Shown piece by piece: positions 17,039-24,800 of a stretch of 64,000 nt of DNA; position 1 is the first letter of the stretch, and each line of letters opens with the position of its first letter. The position numbers were made by a program, and so were the translations under genes. The notes beneath the pieces were generated by a model, which made no database searches, was not told the DNA's origin, and saw only the letters and a program-made list of their open reading frames with translations. Source of the stretch: Oscillibacter valericigenes Sjm18-20 (GTDB taxonomy: Bacteria; Bacillota; Clostridia; Oscillospirales; Oscillospiraceae). The stretch spans positions 3,162,001 through 3,226,000 of the forward strand of contig AP012044.1 in assembly GCA_000283575.1 (NCBI GenBank), given 5' to 3'.

Positions 17039-18055
17039 TCAGATGCCGTTTTTCAGACGGTACATTTGGGTCAGCGTGAAGAAGTGCTTCCCTCTCACCA
17101 GCTTGACCACCAGATGTTTGTTGGAGGACACGCCCTCCGGCGTCAGGGTCCCGATGGCTCTCGCCATCTCAGGACGTGCGCACAAAGCCTGAACGGCTTT
17201 CTGCTTTTGACGGATGGACTTCTCATTTCCCCGGGCATACTCGTTGCCGATGGCGATCAGCAATCCCGCCCAGTTGGAGCTCTCCCGCCATTGAGGGCGC
17301 AGGGACTCCAGCCCGTTTCGTTTCACCAGTGCCTCTTTCCGCTCCATAAAGCGGCCGAAGACCTGCATGAAATCCGGCATATATTTGTGGGTGGCGGAGG
17401 ATGGATTGTGAAAATAGCGGTAAAGGGGCTGGTCCGTCACGGCCAGCTTTTGAGCGTGACAAAAATACTCCATTAAAAACAGCTCGTCCTCCAGATATGC
17501 CCCCTCAAAGGTGATGCGGGCGCCGCGCAGGATCTCCCGGGAGAACAGGAACCGCCAGATAAATCCGTTGAATACGGGCTGGGTCAGCCGGTCGCCCAAC
17601 AGAGGACCCACGATGCCCTCGCGGATGCCCGCGGCATCATAGATGCCGGCGGGGAGCACCGGCTCGGGCTGCTTCGTCCCGTCTGGCCACAGGTTCAGAT
17701 GGGCACAAGCCGCGCTGTCGGCGTCCGCCTGAAGCCGCAGATTCCACAGGGTTTCCAGACACTGACACTCATACCGGTCGTCAACATCCAAAAACACGAT
17801 GTAGTCGCCTTTGGCCTCGTCCAGCGCCAGGTTCCGGGCGGCGCTGACGCCGCCGTTCTTCTTTTTGTGAAACACCCGGATTCGATCGTCCCCATCGGCG
17901 CACTGGTCACACAGCCGGGATGAGCCGTCTGTGCAGCCGTCATCCACCAGCAGCATCTCCCAGTCAGAAAACGTTTGGTTTTTGACACTTTCCACACATT
18001 TTTCAACATATTTTTTTGCCTCATACACAGGAACAATCACAGAGATACCCGGCAT
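17039..18055 (-). CDS. Family 2 glycosyltransferase
   Basis: The 338-residue GT-A enzyme begins MPGISVIVPVYEAKKYVEKC. It has DDGCTDGS for the nucleotide sugar, GVSAARNLALDEAKGDYIVFLDVDD containing the metal-binding DxD, and the acceptor-side EGAYLEDELFLMEYF. The start at 18055 has AAGGAG 7 bases upstream; a longer frame to 18085 lacks one. It is the first gene of the operon with the O-antigen-ligase-family and TSUP genes. Sugar donor and acceptor cannot be told from the sequence. Confidence 0.85.
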   Translation of the reverse strand: MPGISVIVPVYEAKKYVEKCVESVKNQTFSDWEMLLVDDGCTDGSSRLCDQCADGDDRIRVFHKKKNGGVSAARNLALDEAKGDYIVFLDVDDRYECQCLETLWNLRLQADADSAACAHLNLWPDGTKQPEPVLPAGIYDAAGIREGIVGPLLGDRLTQPVFNGFIWRFLFSREILRGARITFEGAYLEDELFLMEYFCHAQKLAVTDQPLYRYFHNPSSATHKYMPDFMQVFGRFMERKEALVKRNGLESLRPQWRESSNWAGLLIAIGNEYARGNEKSIRQKQKAVQALCARPEMARAIGTLTPEGVSSNKHLVVKLVRGKHFFTLTQMYRLKNGI

Positions 18056-18083
18056 GCTATCACTCCTTATTCGCAATATGCAC

Positions 18084-18112
18084 ACTATATCCTATTTTTC
18101 CCCATCGGTCAA
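18084..18112 (-). promoter_or_regulatory. Promoter of the glycosyltransferase operon
   Basis: On the minus strand TTGACC (18112-18107), 17 bases, then TATAGT (18089-18084). It lies about 30 bases upstream of the glycosyltransferase start. Confidence 0.8.
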
Positions 18113-18148
18113 CCGAAACCAGTCCGTAGGGGAAAGGAAGCTCCTCCT

Positions 18149-18799
18149 TCATCCCAGCAGCAGCGCCGTCAACTCCTCTGCGCTGTCGGCCAGCAGCTCC
18201 GCTCCGGCCCGGGCCAGCTCTTCCCGTCCCCGGAATCCCCATGTGACGCCGCAGACGGCGAGGCCCGCGTTGTGCCCGGTCAGCACATCCACGTCGCTGT
18301 CACCCACGTAGACGGTGTCCGCCGCCGAAGCGCCCAATTCCCGCATCAGGGCATGGACCCCGGCGGGGTCCGGCTTGGCGGGAACGCCGTCCCGTTTGCC
18401 GCGGACAATGTCGAATACATCGCCGAAATAGTGTCCTACCAGCGACGGGCAGAACGTATCCGCCTTGTTGGAAAAGACCGCGGTTTTCACTCCCGCCGCC
18501 CGCAAGGCCGTCAGGGCTTCCGGTACACCGGGATAGGGGGCCGTGCGGTCCATTTTGTGAGCGTCGTAATACGCCATAAACTGTTCGAGGGACTCCCCCA
18601 ATCTCTCCGGCGTCCGCACACTTTCCGGAGTGAACCGCTCCACCAGCTTGGGGTTTCCGTTGCCCACCATATGGCGAATCTGTTCTTCTGTAAAGGTGGG
18701 CCAGCCGTTTTGGGCGCATATGTGGTTGCTGGCGTCCGTCAGATCGCCCAGCGTATCCAGCAGTGTACCATCCAGGTCAAAAATTGCCGTTTTATACAT
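18149..18799 (-). CDS. HAD-family phosphatase (phosphoglycolate phosphatase-like)
   Basis: This 216-residue HAD hydrolase has motif I DLDGTLLDT (8-16) with the nucleophile Asp8, motif II as VFSNK, and motifs III-IV as KPDP and YVGDSDVDV. The cap domain position between 15 and 80 fits the Gph/PGMB branch. Family members dephosphorylate phosphoglycolate or small sugar phosphates; the substrate here is unknown. A GAGGAC site precedes the ATG. No partner gene overlaps it. Confidence 0.82.
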   Translation of the reverse strand: MYKTAIFDLDGTLLDTLGDLTDASNHICAQNGWPTFTEEQIRHMVGNGNPKLVERFTPESVRTPERLGESLEQFMAYYDAHKMDRTAPYPGVPEALTALRAAGVKTAVFSNKADTFCPSLVGHYFGDVFDIVRGKRDGVPAKPDPAGVHALMRELGASAADTVYVGDSDVDVLTGHNAGLAVCGVTWGFRGREELARAGAELLADSAEELTALLLG

Positions 18800-19158
18800 A
18801 AAGTCCTCGTTTCACTTAAATCAATTCGGTTCCCGACGGTATCTCCCAACCATCGAAACACACCGCCACGCGGCGCAGCGGTCCGTGGGAAAACAGCTGA
18901 AAATGGGACGTCCGCCGCCGATCAGCGCCGCGAAGAACACCGTTCTGAGCTGATTGCGAGCCGATTGCGCGCCGCCTGCTCATTATCACAGATGGACGCC
19001 GCCAGAGTCCTGCCCGCAGGATTAGCCAGCTGTTTTTTCTCCACAGCGCTCTCTTTTTTTCCTGTCTATGCCACAGGCATCTTACCATAATTCCCCGGTT
19101 GCGGCAAGTCCGCCGGCTTTTCCGGAGTGGTGCCTCATTACGCGTAGACCCTTCCGCA
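18800..19158. other. Intergenic region without a recognised gene
   Basis: About 360 bases lie between the metK terminator and the HAD gene. A 90-codon minus-strand frame exists (18816-19088), but it is Arg/Trp-rich with no ribosome binding site and no family resemblance. I see no RNA gene. Confidence 0.5.
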
Positions 19159-19202
19159 AATCAGGCGCTCCGAAGACGTCTTTCGTCCCCGGAGCGCCTG
19201 AT
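19159..19202 (-). terminator. Terminator after metK
   Basis: AATCAGGCGCTCCG and CGGAGCGCCTGATT form a 14-bp stem, and the interior GACG/CGTC can extend it. It lies 13 bases downstream of the metK stop. Confidence 0.75.
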
Positions 19203-19214
19203 TCCTGATACTCT

Positions 19215-20399
19215 TTACTTCAACGCGGCCTTCAAAGCGTCCACCCGGTCGGTATCCTCCCACTTCACGCCCAGATCGATACGGCCCATTTGACCGTATG
19301 CAGCCAACTTGCGATAAATGGGCTTGCGCAGGTCCAGATCGCGGATAATGGCGGTGGGTCGAAGGTCGAAGACTTTGCGGACAGCGGCTTCCAGCTTGTC
19401 GTCACTCACCGTGCCGGTGCCGAACGTGTCCACCAGAATGCTCACGGGCTGGGCGACGCCGATGGCATAGGCCAGCTCCACCTGACAGCGCCTCGCAAGG
19501 CCCGCGGCCACGATGTTTTTCGCCACGTACCGCGCGGCGTAGGCCGCGGAGCGGTCCACCTTGGTGGGGTCCTTTCCGGAAAAGCACCCGCCGCCGTGGG
19601 GCGCACTGCCGCCGTAGGTATCCACGATGATCTTCCGGCCCGTAAGGCCGGCGTCCGCCGCCGGGCCGCCCTTGACAAAGCGACCGGTGGGATTTACGTA
19701 ATATTTGGTGCCGCCGTCCAGCATATTCGCCGGGATGACGGCCTTGATGACATGCTCGATCATGTCTGCCCGGATGGTATCCAGAGACACGTCCGAGTCG
19801 TGTTGCGTTGAGACCACCACAGTGTCCACCCGGATGGGCCGGTTGTTCTCGTCATACTCCACAGTGACCTGGCTCTTGCCGTCGGGACGGAGGTAGGGGA
19901 GTCGGCCGCTCTTGCGCATATCCGTCAGCCTCATGGCCAGCTTCTGGGCAAGGGACAGGGGCAGGGGCATCAGCTCCGGCGTCTCGTCGCAGGCGTAGCC
20001 GAACATCATGCCCTGATCGCCCGCGCCGTTGGAGAGCTCACTGTCGCCGGTCTCCTTACTCTCCAGGGACTTATCCACGCCCAGCGCGATGTCGGCGGAC
20101 TGCTCGTCGATGGAGGTGATGACGGCGCAGGTGTCGCAGTCAAAGCCGTACTTGCCCCTGTCGTAGCCGATCTCCCGGACCACCTCCCGGGCTATCTTGG
20201 GAATATCCACATAACAGGAGGTCGTGATCTCGCCCATCACGTGGATCAATCCGGTGCAGGCCGTGGTCTCACAGGCCACACGGCCCTGGGGGTCCTTTTC
20301 CAGAATCGCATCCAGAACTGCGTCGGAGATCTGATCACAGATCTTGTCCGGATGGCCCTCGGTTACGGACTCAGAGGTGAAAAGATAGTGTCTTGCCAT
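19215..20399 (-). CDS. metK: S-adenosylmethionine synthetase
   Basis: The 394-residue enzyme makes SAM from methionine and ATP. Motifs are [20 protein letters not shown] at the N terminus, [16 protein letters not shown], the phosphate loop [19 protein letters not shown], and the C-terminal [10 protein letters not shown]. The start at 20399 matches the family N terminus ([19 protein letters not shown]). The frame open to 20543 only translates the riboswitch. Expression should be switched off when SAM binds the S-box upstream. Confidence 0.96.
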   Translation of the reverse strand: MARHYLFTSESVTEGHPDKICDQISDAVLDAILEKDPQGRVACETTACTGLIHVMGEITTSCYVDIPKIAREVVREIGYDRGKYGFDCDTCAVITSIDEQSADIALGVDKSLESKETGDSELSNGAGDQGMMFGYACDETPELMPLPLSLAQKLAMRLTDMRKSGRLPYLRPDGKSQVTVEYDENNRPIRVDTVVVSTQHDSDVSLDTIRADMIEHVIKAVIPANMLDGGTKYYVNPTGRFVKGGPAADAGLTGRKIIVDTYGGSAPHGGGCFSGKDPTKVDRSAAYAARYVAKNIVAAGLARRCQVELAYAIGVAQPVSILVDTFGTGTVSDDKLEAAVRKVFDLRPTAIIRDLDLRKPIYRKLAAYGQMGRIDLGVKWEDTDRVDALKAALK

Positions 20400-20423
20400 A
20401 ATGATCGCCCTTTCTTTTTGTTC

Positions 20424-20442
20424 CCGCCGCAAAGCGGCGGCT
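20424..20442 (-). other. Hairpin just upstream of the metK ribosome binding site
   Basis: CCGCCGC and GCGGCGG pair around a short AAA loop. It lies 10-15 bases before the Shine-Dalgarno (AAAGGG) on the minus strand, with no U-tract. It may affect initiation, or simply insulate the site. Confidence 0.45.
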
Positions 20443-20461
20443 TGTGTGAAGCGCAAAAATA

Positions 20462-20486
20462 CACACTTTCCAACAAAGAAAGTGTG
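20462..20486 (-). terminator. Expression-platform terminator of the metK riboswitch
   Basis: On the minus strand CACACTTTC and GAAAGTGTG form the stem and TATTTTTG follows. It comes 19 bases after the aptamer, where a SAM-I terminator is expected. Confidence 0.85.
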
Positions 20487-20504
20487 CAAAAGTTCTTTTT
20501 GCTC

Positions 20505-20595
20505 CTCATCTGTCGGATTCCGTCGGATTTGGCACCTTGTCAAAGACAGGTTGCCGTGGTTTCATCGGGCCGTTCCCTCCGCCACTCTTGATAAG
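20505..20595 (-). promoter_or_regulatory. SAM-I (S-box) riboswitch controlling metK
   Basis: On the minus strand the aptamer runs from CTTATCAAGAGTGGCGGAGG through GGCCCGATGAAACCACGGCAACC and AGGTGCCAAATCC to GACAGATGAG. These are the hallmark S-box segments in order: the P1/P2 junction, the GATGAAACC kink-turn region, the CGGCAACC loop, and the P4 GTGCCAAATCC. It lies between a perfect promoter and a terminator, so SAM binding should end transcription before metK. Confidence 0.97.
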
Positions 20596-20613
20596 GGATT
20601 TAATTGTGAGGAT

Positions 20614-20642
20614 ATTATACAGGTTATTTTCAGGCTTGTCAA
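20614..20642 (-). promoter_or_regulatory. Promoter of metK
   Basis: On the minus strand TTGACA (20642-20637), 17 bases, then TATAAT (20619-20614). Both are perfect consensus, placed just upstream of the S-box. Confidence 0.93.
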
Positions 20643-20710
20643 CAAATAATCGGGCAAAAGTTTTAATTCCAAAAAAACAAAGTCTGAAATTGGAAATTTA
20701 AAAATTGTAC

Positions 20711-20739
20711 ATGACTTTCCCCCGGAATCTGGTTATAAT
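20711..20739 (+). promoter_or_regulatory. Promoter of the rhomboid-like gene
   Basis: ATGACT (20711-20716), 17 bases, then TATAAT (20734-20739). The transcript would start near 20746, which excludes the ATG at 20740 as the start codon and supports the TTG at 20782. Confidence 0.65.
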
Positions 20740-20781
20740 ATGAAATACTGTATTTTACCTGTATGCTTGGAGGGTCCTGCA

Positions 20782-21651
20782 TTGAAAAAGCTCAATAACG
20801 CCGTGGACCGGTTCGCCTACAACCATCCCCGGTTCGGCATTCCCAATCTGATGAAATTCATCGTGGTGGGCAACCTGATCGTATTTCTGCTGCTCCGCCT
20901 GAGCAATTACAGCGCGATCTCCTTTCTCGCTTTCGTACCCGGCGCAGTGCTTCACGGAGAGATCTGGCGGCTTGTGACCTTCGTCTTTGTCCCGGACAGC
21001 ACCTACCTCTTCACTCTGGCGATCTCTTTGTATTTCTACTTCTGGATCGGCAGTATGCTGGAGCGGGAATGGGGCACGCCGAAGTTCACTCTGTACTATC
21101 TTTCCGGTATGGTGCTAACCATCCTGACGGGCTTCATTGTCTATCTGTCCGGCGGCAACGTCTCCATCTGGGGAGCAAATTACATCAATTTGTCCATGTT
21201 CTTTGCATTTGCGGTGCTGTACCCGGATATGCAGGTGCTGCTGTTTTTCATCATCCCCGTCAAGGTGAAGTGGATGGCCTGGATGGATGCGGCGCTGTTC
21301 GCCGTGGACATTCTCGGTTCCGCGTTCCGGCTGGACCTGATCGGCGCGCTGCTGCCGGTGGTGGCTCTGCTGAACTTTTTCGTCTTCTTCTGGACGGAGA
21401 TTTCCGACGCGGTGGCCCGCCACCGTGGATACGCCGCCCACCGCAACTCCCATCGAACCATACAGTTCAAGAACGCCGCGAAGCAGCAGGCAAAAAAAGC
21501 CAAGGAACAGGGTTATCACCACAAGTGCTGCGTCTGTGGACGGACGGATACGGATTATCCAAACCTCCAGTTCCGGTACTGCTCCCGCTGTGTGGGTTAT
21601 CACTGCTTCTGCGAGGACCACATTTTCAACCACGAGCATTTTACCTCGTAA
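20782..21651 (+). CDS. Rhomboid-like membrane protein with cysteine/histidine-rich tail
   Basis: The 289-residue protein has about six hydrophobic segments (roughly 25-205) with rhomboid-like features: WRLVTFVFVPD in the first loop, EREWGTPKFTLYYLSG and the WGANYINLSMF segment. Where a rhomboid protease has GxSG, this has GANY, so the catalytic Ser is absent and it is probably a pseudoprotease (by-eye comparison). The tail (about 235-289) holds CCVC, CSRC and CFCEDHIFNHEH, a likely zinc site. The TTG start at 20782 is chosen because GGAGGG lies 7 bases upstream and the promoter's start site is downstream of the ATG at 20740. A terminator follows. Confidence 0.65.
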   Translation: MKKLNNAVDRFAYNHPRFGIPNLMKFIVVGNLIVFLLLRLSNYSAISFLAFVPGAVLHGEIWRLVTFVFVPDSTYLFTLAISLYFYFWIGSMLEREWGTPKFTLYYLSGMVLTILTGFIVYLSGGNVSIWGANYINLSMFFAFAVLYPDMQVLLFFIIPVKVKWMAWMDAALFAVDILGSAFRLDLIGALLPVVALLNFFVFFWTEISDAVARHRGYAAHRNSHRTIQFKNAAKQQAKKAKEQGYHHKCCVCGRTDTDYPNLQFRYCSRCVGYHCFCEDHIFNHEHFTS

Positions 21652-21665
21652 ACCGACCGACGCAA

Positions 21666-21700
21666 GGACCGCGGACAAAAATCCGCGGCCTTTCTCTTTC
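21666..21700 (+). terminator. Terminator after the rhomboid-like gene
   Basis: GGACCGCGGA and TCCGCGGCC pair around AAAA-rich bases and are followed by TTTCTCTTTCTC. Confidence 0.8.
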
Positions 21701-21805
21701 TCCACGCTATTGTCATTTATCCCAAAATTATACTTAAAATTCAGGCAGTCCGCCAAAGGTGAAGAAAAAGCGGACGCCTTCCTTTTTTGCCGGGCAAAAG
21801 CGCTG

Positions 21806-21811
21806 TATAAT
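21806..21811 (+). promoter_or_regulatory. Possible -10 element for the large fusion operon
   Basis: TATAAT at 21806-21811, preceded by CTG. I find no good -35 at standard spacing. It lies 81 bases before the start codon. Confidence 0.4.
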
Positions 21812-21892
21812 AGACAAAATCGGTGGCTCTGTCGTCCTGCGCCGCCAAAGCTCTTAAACGTGCGCCCTATGTGGGCGGAACGGAGGAAACCT

Positions 21893-24800
21893 ATGGAGAA
21901 TGTTAAATCGCTGACCGAGGCTCTGGTCCGCGCGTTTGAGGAACAGACCTTTCTGCGAAAGCTGGCCATGAGCCGGACGGACGCCGCCACGCTGATCCTG
22001 CCTCAGGAGTGGGACGCGCCGCTGAGCGCCCTGCTGCCCTTCAATAAGCGGCTTACCTGCGAGGGAGCGCTGGAGATGACCCTGCCACTTCTGAACCGGC
22101 TGTCGCTTCCTCCGAAGGAAGGCTGGATGGTCTATGCCTATCACGTGGCGGTCTCTCTTTTCTATGACGAGGCGGATGTGGAGCACACCGCCGCTCAGCG
22201 GGACGCGGCGCTGTGTTATCTGAACATCCTACAGGTCCTGTTCGACGCGGAGCGAGAGGCGCTCCCCTTCGACCCTCAATTTGATTTCGCGTTCTGTACG
22301 GAGAATGAACTGTCCCAAAGCAGTACCGCAAATGAATACCAGCAGTTTTTGGTGCGCTTCCGGGGAGAGTATGTCTATGAGGCGATGCGTCTTGGCCGGG
22401 AGGTGACTCCCTTCCGTACGCTGGAGCACATCGCGGGAGTCCACCATGTAGCCATGAGTATCATGCGGCCCTATCACGCGGGCGGCGGATGCGTGGACCT
22501 GCCTCTGCTCTCCGGTGCGGCGGTGGGACACGACATCGGCAAGTTTGGCTGCAAGAGCGGTGAGCGGGTGCCCTATCTCCACTATTACTATACGGACCAG
22601 TGGTTTACTCAAAGGGGCCTTGAGACCATCGGCCACATCGCGGCGAACCACTCGGTGTGGGATCTGGAGCTGGAAAACCTGTCCTCTGAGTCTCTGGCGC
22701 TGGTGTATGCCGACTTCCGGGTAAAGCAGTCCCGGGATGAGAGTGGGCAGGAGATTGCACGCATCTACTCCATTCAGGAGGCTTTCGACGTCATTTTGAG
22801 CAAGCTGGACAATGTGAATTACGTCAAGAAGCTGCGCTACCGCCATGTTTACGCCAAACTGCTGGACTTTGAGGAATACATTCGCTCCTTCGGCGTGGAT
22901 GTGACCCTCTCAGGCGCCAACACGCCGCCGCCGCCCAAAACGGACCCGGCGCTGATGCGCCCGGACCAAGTGGTAACGGCTCTGCGGCTGTCGGCGGTAG
23001 ACCACAATATCCGGCTGATGCACCGGCTGGGCCACGAGCAGCTTTTCGCCAATATTCTGGAATCCGCCCGCAGCGAGCAAAATGCCGCAAGACTCGGGGC
23101 TTACCTGGGCATTTTTGAGGAGTACTTTACCTATTGGTCCGCGTCCCAAAAGGAACAGACGCTGGAATTTCTCTATGATCTGCTGCTGATTCCCGACGGC
23201 GGCGTCCGCCGCCGGGCCGCGGCGCTGATGGGACGGGTGCTGGCGGGATTCAATTCCGGCTATAAAAAAGAACTGCCCGCCGGAGCGGGGCCGGACCCTG
23301 TGGATCAACGGCCCTTCGCGCTGTGGAAGGAATACCTGGCCCGTCTGATCTATCCCGACCGGCGGCTGACGCCCGCGCAGATCAGCAAAATCCGCTACGC
23401 CGCCAAGCTGACGGTAGACTCCCTGCTGTCCCACGCCTCCAGGGCGGACGGCGAGGTCTTTGCCGCGGAGTTGTTCCGCCACTATACCGATCCCCGCGCC
23501 GTGGAGGAGGACGCCGCTTTCGCGCTGCTGGACACGGTTGTCAATTTCCCCCTCTCCCAGTGCAGCGAGGAAAATCTGAGGGTTTTCTCAGACTTTGCCG
23601 TCTATTGGCTGGAAAACGGCGGGGAAGCGCAAAAGGCCGCCGCCATGCGTCTTCTGCGCCACCTTCTGGAAGCCATGCCGGAGGATGCGCCGCAGCGGGA
23701 AGCCGTCCGCTCCGCCGTGTCCGAGGCAGACTGCGGCATCAGTATCCCTCTGCTGTTTTTGCAGACTCAGCTATGCCGTCGGTTTGGGATGGATATGGCG
23801 GAGCAGGAGGCATTTTTGCGCCGGCAGAGTACCGTGAGCAACGTGTTTCTCGACAATCTGAAAACCGCCACGCCGTGGCTTTTGAAGGCCGTGGGCGTGG
23901 AGTACCTGCTGGAGCAGGTGGAGCGGGGCAGCCACCAGAATGTGCTGCACATTGCCACCCACTTTTCAAATCTCATGAAGGTCAGCGAAAATGTGGTCGT
24001 CCGTCAGGTTGCGGGCGCGTCGCTTTTGAGTCTTGCGTCCCTCCTGACGCCGGACCGGCGGAACGAGATTGCCGTGGAGCTCTCAAAATCCCTGGAGACC
24101 GGAGATGCGGACAGTTCAAAATACATTCCGGAATATCTGGGCCGGTTCTCCCTGTGGCTCCATCCGGGAGAACTGGACGAGGTCATCCGCCAAATGGAGT
24201 TTTTGCTCTCCTCTCCCATTGCGGGGGTGGTATCCGCGGCGCTTAGGACCATCGGGTCCATGCTGGAATATTATGCGGTGTATGCCGGACGGTTTCAGGA
24301 GGACGAGGCCACTGTCACACAGCGGCGAACCCGTCTGGCAGGACTGCTGCTGCGGGGACTGGCCTCCTGCCGGGAGTCCGTCCGGCAGACCACGCTCCAT
24401 ATTCTGGGCGACGGGCTGTTCGCTTCGGGCGCGCTGGGGTTTGAGGACAAGGAAATCCTGTTCATCCTGATGGCAAAAAAAATTCTGTTCCTGATGAATG
24501 AGAGCAGCGAGCGGGAGCTGACGTTTTTCTACGCCGCCGCCACCCTCTCCCACATCTATCGCTTCATTCTGTCCCACCTGCTGGACGACGGGCCGTTTCA
24601 CTTCCCGCAGCCGCCCGCGGCGGCGTTTTTCCCCGGAACCTTTGACCCCTTCTCCCTGTCCCACAAGGGCATCGTGCAGGCCATCCGGGACCTGGGGTTC
24701 GAGGTCTATCTCGCCATCGACGAATTCTCCTGGTCGAAAAAGGCCCAGCCCTCCCTGATCCGGCGGCAGATCGTCTCCATGTCTGTGGCCGACCAGTTCG

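Noticed and set aside
18816..19088. 90-codon minus-strand ORF
   Set aside because: No ribosome binding site, Arg/Trp-rich, no similarity seen.
20400..20543. N-terminal extension of MetK
   Set aside because: It translates the SAM riboswitch and its terminator; the conserved N terminus begins at 20399.
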